Notes: generated from the sequence alone by a model not told the origin. A DNA stretch of 64,000 nt from Methylobacterium radiotolerans JCM 2831 (GCF_000019725.1 NC_010505.1:3891001-3955000); one strand, 5' to 3'; positions 8,498 through 17,529 are shown, counted from the first letter of the stretch. Numbers and translations: made by a program.

Positions 8498-9361
8498 TCA
8501 AGCCATCGTCTTGGCGAGGGCGTAGATCTCCTCGGCGTCGAGCACCTTGTCGGTGCTCTCGAAGAGCTGGCCGACGCAGGCCCGGTGCAGCTTGAGCTTC
8601 AGCCCGCCGATGCCGAGCGCGCCGAAGGCCTGCTTGCCGTTGCGGTCCTTGCCCTTGTCCATCACGTCGATGCCGCCGATGCCCGTCGGAGGCTGGGCGT
8701 TGTAGTCAGCGACGAACTCGATGGACGATTCCTGCGCCCAGGCGGATTCGGGCAGCAGCTCGACGCCGATCGCGCCGGCCGTGAACACGAGGTTGGTGCC
8801 CTTCACCAGGGCGACGCGGGAGGCCTCGTCGGGGGTCGCGGCGGCCTTCACGTTGACCTTGAAGCGCTTGTTGATCTGGTCCGCGGCGGCCTGGGTCTTG
8901 TCGAGGGCGCGGCCCGCGATGGTGACCTCGGCGCCCTCGCCGGCGAGCAGAGCGGCCGAGCGCATGCCGACCGGGCCGGTGCCCGCCAGCACGACGGCCT
9001 TCTTGCCCTGGAGCGAGCCGGCGGCCTTGGCCACCAGCGCGACGCCCGCGGCGGCCGTGGTGTTGGAGCCGTTGGAATCGAGCATCACCGAGACCCGGAA
9101 CGGGCCGAAGAAGCGCTTTTTGACGGCGGTGAACAGCTCCTCGCCGGCCGCCATGCTGCCGCCGCCGACGAAGATCGCCGTCGACTTCTTCTCGGAACCG
9201 CCGCGGGTGTAGATCGTGCCGTCCACGAGCGCGCCGACATTGTCGGGATTCACGCCGCCGTAGCCGGTGATGTGGTCCGCGCCGCCGTCGTAGCCGACGA
9301 CCGTGTCGAACACGTTCGGCACGGCATCGGTGTCGAACAGGAACAGCAGCTTCTTGGTCAT
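8498..9361 (-). CDS. mtdA: NADP-dependent methylene-H4F / methylene-H4MPT dehydrogenase
   Basis: Oxidoreduction of methylene and methenyl pterin C1 carriers with NADP. MtdA is the branch-point enzyme sending C1 units to the serine cycle. It has 287 residues as expected. A Rossmann motif GTGPVGMRSAALLAGEGAEV lies near residue 125, and the substrate-domain N-terminus reads KKLLFLFDTDAVPNVFDTVVGYDGGADHI. It is specific to methylotrophs with this pathway, which makes it a strong lineage marker. The start is preceded by GAGGTAGAG. Between it and hprA lies a 179-bp gap with a palindromic repeat. Confidence 0.96.
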   Translation of the reverse strand: MTKKLLFLFDTDAVPNVFDTVVGYDGGADHITGYGGVNPDNVGALVDGTIYTRGGSEKKSTAIFVGGGSMAAGEELFTAVKKRFFGPFRVSVMLDSNGSNTTAAAGVALVAKAAGSLQGKKAVVLAGTGPVGMRSAALLAGEGAEVTIAGRALDKTQAAADQINKRFKVNVKAAATPDEASRVALVKGTNLVFTAGAIGVELLPESAWAQESSIEFVADYNAQPPTGIGGIDVMDKGKDRNGKQAFGALGIGGLKLKLHRACVGQLFESTDKVLDAEEIYALAKTMA

Positions 9362-9408
9362 TCTCTACCTCGGCCCAGGGTGGGCATCATCGACGTGAAC
9401 ACTCCACC

Positions 9409-9523
9409 CCGTCATTCCGGGTCCGCGAGGCGGGACCCGGAATCGAGACGCTCAGGTGGTTCTCTGCCGACACCGTCGGCGACACTGGGTTCCGAGCCCG
9501 CCTGCGGCGCCCCGGAATGATGG
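9409..9523. repeat. Palindromic intergenic repeat (CCGTCATTCCGGG family)
   Basis: The left arm 9409-9444 (CCGTCATTCCGGGTCCGCG...) matches the reverse complement of the right arm 9487-9523 (CCATCATTCCGGGGCGCCG...). The transcript would fold into a long hairpin between hprA and mtdA. ATTCCGGG-type palindromes are common intergenic elements in Rhizobiales. Here the element sits inside an operon and may influence relative expression. Confidence 0.65.
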
Positions 9524-9540
9524 CGCGCTGCGCGCCGCCC

Positions 9541-10485
9541 TCAGCTCTCGACCACGTTCTGCGGCTTGCCCGCCACGAACGCCTCGACGTTGTCGACGAG
9601 CTGGTCGGCCAGGATCTGCATCGCCTCCTTGCTCGCCCAGGCGACGTGCGGCGTGACGATCAGGTTCGGCAGGTCGGCCTCGCACAGGATGTTGCCGTCC
9701 TTGGGCGGCTCCTGCGCCACCACGTCGAAGCCGGCGCCCGCGATGGTGCCGTCCCTGAGCGCTTCGAGCAGGGCCGCCTCGTCCACCAGCCCGCCCCGGG
9801 CCGTGTTGATGAGGATGGCGCTCTTCTTCATCTTCTTGAGCTCGGCGGCGCCGATCATCCCCTTGGTGTCCGGGGTCAGCGGCACGTGCAGCGTGATCAC
9901 GTCGGACTGGGTGAGGATCGTCTCGAAATCCACGAGCCCGTCCTGCGGGAACACGTCGTAGGCGATGACCTTCATGCCGAGCGCCTCGGCGCGCTTGGCG
10001 ATCGACTTGCCCAGCGCCCCGTAGCCGACGATGCCGAGGGTCGAGCCGGCGATGTCGTAGATCGGGTAATCGAAGTAGCAGAACTGCTTGGACTTCGCCC
10101 AGTCGCCGCGCCGCACCGAGTTGGCGTAGGGCACGATCGCCCGCCGCAGGGCGAACATCAGCCCGACCACGTGCTCCGGCACGGTGTTGAACGCGTAGTT
10201 GCGGATGTTGACGACCGTGACCCCCTGGGCCTTGGCCTGGGCCTTGTCGACCACGTCGGTGCCGGTGGCGGCGACCGCGATCAGCTTCAGGTCGGGGAGC
10301 TGCTTCAGCGTCTCGGCCCGCATCGGGACCTTGTTGATCAGCGCGATCTCCGCCCCCTGGAGCCGCGAGACGATCTCTTCCGGCGTCCAGGTCGACTCGT
10401 GCTCGACGTATTCGTGGGGGAAGTTGAACGGTCGGACCCTGGCATCGAGGGACTCACGATCCAGGAACACGATCTTCTTGGTCAT
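9541..10485 (-). CDS. hprA: Hydroxypyruvate reductase (D-glycerate dehydrogenase)
   Basis: Reduces hydroxypyruvate to D-glycerate with NAD(P)H in the serine cycle. The 314-residue protein is a D-isomer-specific 2-hydroxyacid dehydrogenase. The nucleotide-binding loop GIVGYGALGKSIAKRAEALG lies near residues 150-170, the active-site Arg in INTARGGLVDEAALL near 230, and the catalytic His in VTPHVAWAS near 280. Length and order (sgaA-hprA-mtdA-fchA) match the Methylorubrum cluster. It begins 103 bp after sgaA, across a strong hairpin. Confidence 0.96.
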   Translation of the reverse strand: MTKKIVFLDRESLDARVRPFNFPHEYVEHESTWTPEEIVSRLQGAEIALINKVPMRAETLKQLPDLKLIAVAATGTDVVDKAQAKAQGVTVVNIRNYAFNTVPEHVVGLMFALRRAIVPYANSVRRGDWAKSKQFCYFDYPIYDIAGSTLGIVGYGALGKSIAKRAEALGMKVIAYDVFPQDGLVDFETILTQSDVITLHVPLTPDTKGMIGAAELKKMKKSAILINTARGGLVDEAALLEALRDGTIAGAGFDVVAQEPPKDGNILCEADLPNLIVTPHVAWASKEAMQILADQLVDNVEAFVAGKPQNVVES

Positions 10486-10541
10486 AGGACCCCTCTCGAA
10501 CGACGGGCGGTTTCCTCGATAGTCTTGTTCTTACTTGCGCG

Positions 10542-10575
10542 TCGGGGCGGGCCCGGCAACCCGGTCCCGCCCCGA
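10542..10575. terminator. 15-bp hairpin between sgaA and hprA (attenuator or mRNA-stabilising structure)
   Basis: The left arm 10542-10556 (TCGGGGCGGGCCCGG) pairs with the right arm 10561-10575 (CCGGTCCCGCCCCGA) with one mismatch around a CAAC loop. No T-run follows in the direction of transcription, so an mRNA-processing or stabilising hairpin that leaves sgaA mRNA more abundant is more likely than full termination. That is inference. Confidence 0.5.
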
Positions 10576-10588
10576 TCGCGTGCGCAGT

Positions 10589-11797
10589 TCACGCCTTATG
10601 CAGCGGATTCTCGCGCAGGTAGCTGGAGGCGGCGGCGACGCCCGAGCCCGGCGTGACCTTGATGCCGCAATCGAGCATGGCCATCTCGGCGCCCGCGATG
10701 GCGCCCAGCAGCGACAGCTCGTTCAGGTCGCCGAGGTGGCCGATGCGGAATACCTTGCCGGCGACTTTCGACAGGCCGGCACCGAGCGACAGGTTGTAGC
10801 GCTCGTAGGCGTGGGTGATCACCTTGGCGGCGTCGGCACCCTCTGGCACGACGATCGCCGTGACCGTGTCGGAGTTCCACTTGGGCTCCTTGGCGCAGGG
10901 CTTGAGGCCCCAGGCCGCCACGGCCTGACGGGTCGCCTCGGCGAGCACGTGATGGCGGTGGTAGACGTTCTCCAGCCCCTCCTCCTTCACGATCGCCAGC
11001 GCCTCGCGCAGGCCGTAGAGCAGCGGCAGGACGGGGGTGTAGGGGAAGTAGCCGGTGGCGTTGGCGGCCAGCTGGTCCTTCCAGGCGAAGTAGGCGTGGC
11101 CGAGCCGGTCGTTGCGGCCGGTGCCGCCCTCGGCGATCTTGAGCGCCTTCGGGCTGATGCAGATCAGGCCGAGGCCGGCCGGGAGCATGAAGCCCTTCTG
11201 CGAGCCCGCGATGGCGCAGTCGACGCCCCACTCGTCCATCTTGAACGGCAGCGAGCCGATCGACGAGATGCCGTCCACGAACAGCAGCGCCGGGTGGCCG
11301 GCGGCGTCGATCGCCTTGCGCACCGCGCCGATGTCGCTGGTGACGCCCGTGGCGGTCTCGTTGTGGACGACCATCACGGCCTTGATGGCGTGGTCCTTGT
11401 CGGCGCGCAGCGCCTCCTCGATCTTCTGCGGGTCGGCGCCCGCGCCCCACTCCTCCTCCTGGACGATCACGTCGAGGCCGAGGCGCTGGGCCATGTCGAC
11501 CCAGAGGTGGCTGAACTGGCCGTAGCGGGCGGTGAGCACCTTGTCGCCGCGGCAGAGGGTGTTGGACAGGGCTGATTCCCAGATGCCGGTGCCCGAGGAC
11601 GGGAACAGGATGACCGTCCCGTTGGTCGAGCCGAACACCATCTTGGAGTCCTGCAGCAGCGGCTTCACCAGCTCGGGGAAGCTCGGCGACCGGTGATCCT
11701 CGGACGGCACGTGCATGGCGCGCAGGACGCGCTCCGGGATGTTGGTGGGGCCCGGGATGAAGAGGTGGTTGCGACCGGGGCGCCGGGTTGCGGCCAT
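10589..11797 (-). CDS. sgaA: Serine-glyoxylate aminotransferase
   Basis: PLP enzyme that transfers the amino group of serine to glyoxylate, giving hydroxypyruvate and glycine. This regenerates the serine-cycle C2 acceptor. At 402 residues it equals the usual length. Visible features are the N-terminal HLFIPGPTNIPERVLRAM, the cofactor-phosphate region SSGTGIWESALSNTL, and the Schiff-base lysine K201 in AGSQKGFMLPAGLG. The start MAATRRPGRN is chosen for its strong Shine-Dalgarno GGAGGAAAC. It is the first gene of the serine-cycle cluster and is divergent from the metallophosphoesterase gene. Confidence 0.96.
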   Translation of the reverse strand: MAATRRPGRNHLFIPGPTNIPERVLRAMHVPSEDHRSPSFPELVKPLLQDSKMVFGSTNGTVILFPSSGTGIWESALSNTLCRGDKVLTARYGQFSHLWVDMAQRLGLDVIVQEEEWGAGADPQKIEEALRADKDHAIKAVMVVHNETATGVTSDIGAVRKAIDAAGHPALLFVDGISSIGSLPFKMDEWGVDCAIAGSQKGFMLPAGLGLICISPKALKIAEGGTGRNDRLGHAYFAWKDQLAANATGYFPYTPVLPLLYGLREALAIVKEEGLENVYHRHHVLAEATRQAVAAWGLKPCAKEPKWNSDTVTAIVVPEGADAAKVITHAYERYNLSLGAGLSKVAGKVFRIGHLGDLNELSLLGAIAGAEMAMLDCGIKVTPGSGVAAASSYLRENPLHKA

Positions 11798-12131
11798 GAT
11801 GTTTCCTCCGAAAAGTCCATTGCGCGCGGGCGTGAACCCGCGCCGGGTTGTCCAAGCGTCCTCAGGGAGTCGGTCCGGCGCCGTCGAAAGCGGCTCGCGC
11901 CGCACCCCCTCGAACGCCATCCTCTGCCGTGATCGGGGGGTCTCCGCGGAGCGGCAGGCGGCCTCACGCCGCTCGCGTCGCGGCGCGCCCCCGCGCGCCG
12001 GTCGCCTCCGAATTGCCGTCCCGTCCAACGGCTCCAGGGCCGTCCTCGCCGCCTTCCTGTCAAGGTCCGGCCGTGCTCGTGCCGAGCGGCCGGTTCTTGG
12101 TATTATGAGGCGGTGAAGCTCGAAAGGAAAA

Positions 12132-12147
12132 CCGGAAAAACTTCCGG
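12132..12147. promoter_or_regulatory. Dyad CCGGAA-N4-TTCCGG upstream of sgaA
   Basis: A perfect 6-bp inverted repeat with a 4-bp AAAC spacer, about 335-350 bp upstream of sgaA and next to the AT-rich block. Its size fits a dimeric regulator site. Which protein binds is unknown. Confidence 0.35.
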
Positions 12148-12159
12148 AACTTGCCAAAA

Positions 12160-12180
12160 AAATTTTTTGTGCGACGCAAC
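12160..12180. promoter_or_regulatory. Candidate serine-cycle operator: AAATTTTTTG followed by TGCGACGCAAC
   Basis: These two blocks, adjacent here, are found again 55 bp apart in front of mtkA (7487-7496 and 7552-7562) in the same orientation. The core TGCG-A-CGCA is palindromic and TTGTGCGACGCAA fits a T-N11-A LysR-type half-site pattern. Function as a QscR site is inferred from family knowledge. Confidence 0.45.
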
Positions 12181-12316
12181 GAAGTCGAGCTCCGGTTGAG
12201 AGGCTTCGCGGCACCGCACACCGAAGTCTTTCCGCCCCGTCCGAACCCGCGTCATCAAACTGAGATCGGATCGCGCTCTGGATCCCGGCACCGTACAGCC
12301 GCCGGGAGAGGGTGCC

Positions 12317-13132
12317 GTGGCCGAGGTTGAGGAGATGCCGGTCCGCGTGCGGACGCTGTTCCTGTCCGACCTGCATCTCGGCACGCGCGGCTGCCAGGCC
12401 GGCCTGCTGCTGTCGTTCCTGAAGGACTACGACGCCGACACGATCTACCTCGTCGGCGACATCGTGGACGGCTGGCAGCTGCGCTCGGGCTGGTACTGGC
12501 CGCAGGAGCACAACGACGTCGTGCAGAAGCTCCTGCGCAAGGTCCGCAAGGGCGCGCGGATCGTCTACCTGCCGGGCAACCACGACGAGTTCCTGCGCGA
12601 CTACGTGGGCACGAGCTTCGGCGGCATCGAGCTGGCCGAGACCGCGATCCACGAGGCGGCCGACGGCAAGCGCTACCTCGTCATCCACGGCGACCAGTTC
12701 GACATGGTCGTGCGCCACTCGCCGTGGCTCGCCCATCTGGGCGACGGCGCCTACACGCTGGCGCTCTCGCTCAACACGCTGATCAACAAGGTGCGGCGGC
12801 GTCTCGGCCTGTCCTACTGGTCGCTCTCCGCCTGGGCGAAGCTGCGCGTCAAGAACGCCGTGAGCTTCATCGGCCGCTTCGAGACGATCCTGGCCGAGGA
12901 GGCGCGCCGCCAGGGCGCCGACGGGGTGATCTGCGGCCACATCCACCACGCGGCCGACCGGCCGATCGGCGACCTGCGCTACCTCAACACCGGCGACTGG
13001 GTGGAATCCTGCACGGGGCTCGTGGAGCACTACGACGGCCGCATCGAGGTGCTGCACTACCCGAGCCTCCTGCGGGCGCGGGCGGCCGAGATCGTGCCGC
13101 AGACCCTGCCGGGCCGGCGCGCGGTGGCGTGA
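12317..13132 (+). CDS. UDP-2,3-diacylglucosamine diphosphatase-like metallophosphoesterase
   Basis: A calcineurin-type phosphoesterase of 271 residues. The dimetal motifs are in order: FLSDLHLG (about 15-22), GDIVDGW (about 46-52), GNHDEF (about 91-96) and GHIHH with HGDQFD. This is the LpxH/YbbF arrangement. LpxH-like enzymes release lipid X in lipid A synthesis, but this subgroup is usually found next to a glycosyltransferase, as here, and its true substrate is less sure. The GTG start at 12317 follows GGGAGAGGGT. A start at the ATG six codons later (MPVRVRTLF) is also possible. The protein has no signal peptide. Confidence 0.85.
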   Translation: MAEVEEMPVRVRTLFLSDLHLGTRGCQAGLLLSFLKDYDADTIYLVGDIVDGWQLRSGWYWPQEHNDVVQKLLRKVRKGARIVYLPGNHDEFLRDYVGTSFGGIELAETAIHEAADGKRYLVIHGDQFDMVVRHSPWLAHLGDGAYTLALSLNTLINKVRRRLGLSYWSLSAWAKLRVKNAVSFIGRFETILAEEARRQGADGVICGHIHHAADRPIGDLRYLNTGDWVESCTGLVEHYDGRIEVLHYPSLLRARAAEIVPQTLPGRRAVA

Positions 13133-13142
13133 GGGCGCCGCC

Positions 13143-14189
13143 GTGAAGCTCCTGATCGCCAGCGACGCGTGGCACCCCCAGGTGAACGGCGTCGTGCGCT
13201 CCCTCGAGCAGATGGTCCGCCGCGCGCCGGAGCACGGCTTCGCCACGGCCCTGCTGTCGGTGGCGGATTTCCGCTCGCTGCCGCTGCCGGGCTACCCCGA
13301 GATCCGCCTCGCCTATGCCGGGCGCGAGCGGGTGGCGGCGCGCTGGCGGGCCGAGCGGCCGAGCCACGTGCACATCGCCACGGAGGGGCCGGTGGGCCTC
13401 GCGGCGCGCCGGCACTGCCTCGCGCACGGCCTGCCCTTCACGACGAGCTACCACACGCGCTTCCCGGAATACCTCGCCGCCCGCGCCCCGGTGCCGGAGG
13501 CGTGGTCCTACGCGTATCTGCGCCGGTTCCACGGCGCCGCCCGGGGGACGATGGTCAGCACCGCCTCGCTCCAGGGCGAGCTCGCGGCGCGGGGCTTCGG
13601 CCGCCTGATGCGCTGGACTCGGGGCGTGGACACGGAGCGGTTCCGGCCGGCCGAGCCCGGGACGCCCGCGCCGGCGGAACTCGCCGGCCTGCCGGGGCCG
13701 CTGTTCCTCTACGTCGGGCGGCTGGCGGTGGAGAAGAACGTCGCGGCCTTCCTGAGCCTCGATCTGCCCGGCACGAAAGTGGTGGTCGGCGACGGGCCGG
13801 ACCGCGCGCGGCTGCAGGCGCTCGCGCCGGAGGCCCGCTTCCTCGGCACCCGCACCGGCGCGGACCTCTCGGCCGTCTACGCGGCCTGCGACGTCTTCGT
13901 CTTCCCGAGCCTCACCGACACGTTCGGCATCGTGCTCCTGGAGGCGCTGGCCAGCGGTCTTCCGGTGGCGGCCTTCCCGGTGCCGGGCCCCAACGACGTC
14001 GTCGGCGGCACCCGGGTCGGGGTGCTCGACCCGGATCTGCGGGTCGCCGCGCTGGCGGCTTTGCGCCTGTCGCGCGCCGAGTGCCGGGCCGAGGCGCTGC
14101 GCTGCGGCTGGGACGTGAGCGCCCGGCAGTTCTTCGGCAACATCGTCGAGGCGCATGGCGGTGCCCGGAGCACCCGGGACGCCGCCTGA
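13143..14189 (+). CDS. Glycosyltransferase family 4 (GT-B)
   Basis: This 348-residue GT-B enzyme has an N-terminal acceptor domain (LLIASDAWHPQVNGVVRSLEQM; TEGPVGLAAR; TTSYHTRFPEYL) typical of alpha-mannosyltransferase-like lipid glycosyltransferases. Its C-terminal donor domain shows FLYVGRLAVEKN and the EX7E-like FPSLTDTFGIVLLEALASGLPV. It begins with GTG only 10 bp after the phosphoesterase gene, so the two form an operon and probably act on the same envelope glycolipid. The substrate is not determined by sequence. Confidence 0.85.
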   Translation: MKLLIASDAWHPQVNGVVRSLEQMVRRAPEHGFATALLSVADFRSLPLPGYPEIRLAYAGRERVAARWRAERPSHVHIATEGPVGLAARRHCLAHGLPFTTSYHTRFPEYLAARAPVPEAWSYAYLRRFHGAARGTMVSTASLQGELAARGFGRLMRWTRGVDTERFRPAEPGTPAPAELAGLPGPLFLYVGRLAVEKNVAAFLSLDLPGTKVVVGDGPDRARLQALAPEARFLGTRTGADLSAVYAACDVFVFPSLTDTFGIVLLEALASGLPVAAFPVPGPNDVVGGTRVGVLDPDLRVAALAALRLSRAECRAEALRCGWDVSARQFFGNIVEAHGGARSTRDAA

Positions 14190-14227
14190 CGCGTGACGGC
14201 GCCCGCGCGGGATGGCAGGACGGCGCG

Positions 14228-14926
14228 ATGCCGTCCGCCAAATCGTTCGCCAAGCCGCACGCCAAGCCGCACGCCGGACCGCCCACTGGATCGACCGCCG
14301 GACCGCGCGCGTCCGTCAGGACCCGGTCCCCGGGCGCTGGCCCGTTCGATCCCGCCCGGGCCGCCGCGTATCCGGCGGCGATCGGCTGCGACGAGGTCGG
14401 GCGCGGCGCGCTCTGCGGACCGGTGGTGGTGGCCGCGGTCTGGTTCGATCCGACGGCGATCCCGCCCGACCTGCTCGCGGCCCTCGACGACAGCAAGCGC
14501 GTTCCCGAGCCGGTGCGGGAGCGGCTGGCGCCCCTGATCCGCGCCCACGCGCGGGTCGCGGTGGCGGCGGGATCGCGCGCCCTGATCGACCGGATCAACA
14601 TCCGCGGCGCGACCCTCGACGCCATGGCGCGGGCGGTGGCGCGACTCGGCCTCGCCGCGCCCGTGCTGGTCGACGGGCGCGACGCCCTGCCGGGCCTGCC
14701 CGGCCGCGCCGTGATCGGCGGCGACCACCTCGTGCCGCAGATCGCCGCCGCCTCGATCGTCGCCAAGGTGCTCCGGGACCAGCTGATGCGGCGCCTCGCC
14801 CGGCGCCATCCCGGCTACGGCTGGGAGCGGAACGTCGGCTACGGGACGGCCGTCCACCGCGCCGGCCTGACGCAGCTCGGGCGCAGCGCGCATCACCGGC
14901 TCAGCTTCACCCGCGGGTTCGACTGA
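14228..14926 (+). CDS. rnhB: Ribonuclease HII
   Basis: Cleaves RNA in RNA-DNA hybrids and at single ribonucleotides in DNA. The 232-residue protein has the RNase HII acidic residues in GCDEVGRGALCGPVV (DEVGRG motif, near residue 54), the substrate-binding DSKRVPE, and VDGRD. It also has QIAAASIVAKVLRDQLM and HPGYGWERNVGYGT, the signature C-terminal part. It carries an extra basic, Ala/Pro-rich N-terminal tail of about 45 residues with a repeated AKPHAKPHA unit, absent from the core enzyme. An internal start downstream of the tail is possible but I see no clear one. Confidence 0.93.
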   Translation: MPSAKSFAKPHAKPHAGPPTGSTAGPRASVRTRSPGAGPFDPARAAAYPAAIGCDEVGRGALCGPVVVAAVWFDPTAIPPDLLAALDDSKRVPEPVRERLAPLIRAHARVAVAAGSRALIDRINIRGATLDAMARAVARLGLAAPVLVDGRDALPGLPGRAVIGGDHLVPQIAAASIVAKVLRDQLMRRLARRHPGYGWERNVGYGTAVHRAGLTQLGRSAHHRLSFTRGFD

Positions 14927-14941
14927 GCCGGGCAAGACGGA

Positions 14942-17044
14942 TCACGCGGCCCGGACGCCCGCCAGGAAGCGGTGGACCTCCGCGGCGAGTTCCTCCGACT
15001 GACGCGTGAGCGCGGTGGCGGCCGTGAGCACGTGGTCGGCCGCGCGCCCGGTCTGGTCGGCCGCCTGCGCCACCCCGGCGATGTTGCCGGTCACCTCCTG
15101 CGTGCCAACACTGGCCTGGGCGACGTTGCGGACGATCTCCCGCGTGGCCGCCCCCTGCTGCTCCACCGCGGCCGCGATGGCGGCGGCCACGGTGTCGATC
15201 TCGCCGATCCGGCCGGTGATCGTGCCGATCGCCCGCACCGCCTGACCGGTCACGGTCCGGATCTCGCCGATCTGCCGGCCGATCTCGTCGGTGGCGCGGC
15301 CGGTCTGAGCGGCCAGCTCCTTGACCTCGGTGGCGACCACCGCGAAGCCGCGCCCGGCCTGACCGGCCCGCGCCGCCTCGATCGTGGCGTTGAGCGCGAG
15401 CAGGTTCGTCTGAGCGGCGATGCCGGCGATCAGTTCGACGACGGCGTCGACCCGGGCGACGGACGCGTTGAGCGCCGCCACCAGGGCGGCCGTCTGGTCG
15501 GCCTCGCCGACCGCGATCCGGGCCAGTTCGGACGAGCCCTGGACCTGCCGGCCGATCTCCTGGACGGAGGTGCCGAGCTCCTCCACCGCGGCGGCGGCGG
15601 TCCTGACGCCGGCAGAGGCCTCCTCGGCGGCGGCGGCCACGGTATCGGACTGGCTGGCGGTCTCCTGGGCGGTCGTGGTCATCTGCCAGGCCGTGGTCTG
15701 CAGCTCGGTCGCGGCTGCGGAGACCTGCCCGACGATGCCGGCCACCGCCGCCTCGAAGGTCTGCGCCAGCGTGTGCGTCATCGTCCGGCGCTGCGCCTCC
15801 GCGGCGCGCGCCGCTTCGGCCGCGTCCGCCTCCAGGGCGCGGGTGCGGACGAGGTTGTCGCGGAAGACCTGCACGGCCGCCGCCATCGCGCCGATCTCGT
15901 CCCGCCGTCCGCGGGCCGGGATCTCCACGGCGACGTTCCCGGAGGCGAGCGCCCGCATCGCCCGGATCATGGCCTGCAGCGGTCCGAGCACGCGGCGGAA
16001 GACCGTGACGGCGCCGACACCGGCGAGCACCACCGAGGCGGCCAGGAACAGGCTGGTGTGGAGCAGCGTCGCCTCCGCCTCCGCGGCGAGCGCCTGCGCG
16101 CGGGCGACCATCGCGTTCAGCGCCGCCTGGGCGAGGTCGGCGATGGTGTTGACCTCCCGCGTGTTGCGGTCACGAAGGTCCTGGATCGCGACGCCCGGCG
16201 ACTGGCCCCGGCTCAGGGCCGCCCGCAGGGCCTGCCGCCGCGCCGCGACCTCGCCCTCGAAGTTGCTGGCGCCCGCCCTCACGAAGGCGTCCTGGACCTC
16301 CCGCGGCAGCGTGTCGTCCATGTGTTCGACGAGGTTCGCCCAGCTCGCCGCGACGCGGCCGCGCTCCTCGGCCTCGGCGAGGCGCTCCTCCTCGGACCAG
16401 CCCGTCCCCCGCGTCACGGCCGTCTCGGCCCGCGCCACGTTGCCGCCGATCGCGACCCGCGTGATCCAGGCGGCACGCTTGATGTCCAGGGCGCGGGCCA
16501 GCGCCGCGTCGCGGCGCGGGATCGTGACGTCGACGGCCCCGCTGGTCGCCGAGAGCGCGTCGAGCAGATCCCGGAAAGCGGTCGCGGCGACCTCCGCGGT
16601 CGCGGCGGCGCGCTCCGCGATCGGGACCGAGAGGGCCGCGTCGATCCGCGCGGACAGGCCGGTGACGGCCTCGTGCGCGCGTCGGAGCGGATCGACCGTC
16701 TTCGCCACCGCGGCGGTGTCGATCGCGCGCACCAGGATCAGGAGAGCCTCCAGCCGTTCGGTCCGGGTCGCGCGCTGTCGGGCGATCAGGGCCGCGTCGG
16801 CGGGCGGGATCCTGCCCGCGGCGATCAGCGCCTGCAGAGTCCGTGCCCGCTCGAGGCGCACGGCGAGCAGGACCTCGAGGAGGATCCGGCTGCCTTCCGT
16901 GAGCGCGACCACGCGGCGGCTCTCCCGCTCCTGCGCGCGGGCATCGTGTGCCGTCCGGGCGCCCGCGGCCAGCAGCATGGCGCTGAGTGAGAACAGGATC
17001 GCGCACAGGATCGTGCCGATCGAAGGACGCGGAAGACGCAGCAT
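14942..17044 (-). CDS. Methyl-accepting chemotaxis protein
   Basis: A 700-residue transmembrane chemoreceptor. The first membrane segment is near residues 9-30 ([21 protein letters not shown]). A periplasmic helical sensor region of about 300 residues follows, then a second membrane segment near 328-347. A HAMP domain ([26 protein letters not shown]) and the long coiled-coil signalling domain come next. The highly conserved tip ([19 protein letters not shown]) lies near residue 555. The C-terminus has no NWETF-like CheR/CheB tether. No che genes are nearby, so it is an orphan receptor. The ligand is unknown. Confidence 0.92.
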   Translation of the reverse strand: MLRLPRPSIGTILCAILFSLSAMLLAAGARTAHDARAQERESRRVVALTEGSRILLEVLLAVRLERARTLQALIAAGRIPPADAALIARQRATRTERLEALLILVRAIDTAAVAKTVDPLRRAHEAVTGLSARIDAALSVPIAERAAATAEVAATAFRDLLDALSATSGAVDVTIPRRDAALARALDIKRAAWITRVAIGGNVARAETAVTRGTGWSEEERLAEAEERGRVAASWANLVEHMDDTLPREVQDAFVRAGASNFEGEVAARRQALRAALSRGQSPGVAIQDLRDRNTREVNTIADLAQAALNAMVARAQALAAEAEATLLHTSLFLAASVVLAGVGAVTVFRRVLGPLQAMIRAMRALASGNVAVEIPARGRRDEIGAMAAAVQVFRDNLVRTRALEADAAEAARAAEAQRRTMTHTLAQTFEAAVAGIVGQVSAAATELQTTAWQMTTTAQETASQSDTVAAAAEEASAGVRTAAAAVEELGTSVQEIGRQVQGSSELARIAVGEADQTAALVAALNASVARVDAVVELIAGIAAQTNLLALNATIEAARAGQAGRGFAVVATEVKELAAQTGRATDEIGRQIGEIRTVTGQAVRAIGTITGRIGEIDTVAAAIAAAVEQQGAATREIVRNVAQASVGTQEVTGNIAGVAQAADQTGRAADHVLTAATALTRQSEELAAEVHRFLAGVRAA

Positions 17045-17510
17045 GAGGATCGAGTTCTCTCTTCGCAGTGCGTCGAGACGTGCGGCCCGCCGCCGGGCTG
17101 CCCGGTTCGAGCAGGGCGGCCGGTCGGCCTCGGTCGCCGGAAAGGCTGAGCGACACGACGGCCCCCGGGGGCCGTGACCGCGCGATCCGGGGACGGCCGG
17201 ACCCCCAGGGGCACCCCGACGCGGCGCCGGCCCGGTTCGCCCGGAGGGCGCGGCGAGGTCGCGGGCTCGCCGGCGATCCCGGTCCGGTCATCGGACAGGA
17301 AGCGCGCCCGGTCGGCATCGAGGTCGGCGTCCCGAGACTCCACCGCCTCAAGGGAGGCCGGCAGCCGCGACCGGCCGCATCGGGCAGGGCCGCGGAGCGC
17401 GGCTCGCCCGCGACCGGATCACCGCGCGCGCGGTACAGAGGTGCGATCGGAGGACACAAACGCCGAACACAATCCCTTTTCTACGCACAGCATCGACCTC
17501 AATATCTTGC

Positions 17511-17529
17511 ATTAATACAATATATTAAT
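17511..17529. promoter_or_regulatory. Dyad ATTAATA-N5-TATTAAT in the AT-rich island
   Basis: ATTAATACAATATATTAAT is a perfect 7-bp inverted repeat around CAATA. It is about 470 bp upstream of the chemoreceptor start. It may be a regulator-binding site or simply a by-product of the local A/T richness. Confidence 0.35.

Larger units (their letters stand above)
11798..12316. promoter_or_regulatory. 519-bp divergent control region upstream of sgaA
   Basis: No convincing gene lies here. Within about 12100-12190 base composition turns AT-rich and contains three notable elements in a row: the dyad CCGGAA-AAAC-TTCCGG (12132-12147), the block AAATTTTTTG (12160-12169) and the 11-mer TGCGACGCAAC (12170-12180). 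The last two recur upstream of mtkA. The region must contain the sgaA promoter and probably that of the divergent metallophosphoesterase gene. In Methylorubrum the sga upstream region is the known target of QscR, and transferring that here is inference. Confidence 0.55.

Noticed and set aside
12132..12147. CCGGAA-N4-TTCCGG as a QscR site
   Set aside because: It does not recur upstream of mtkA and lacks the T-N11-A pattern, so it is listed only as an unassigned dyad.
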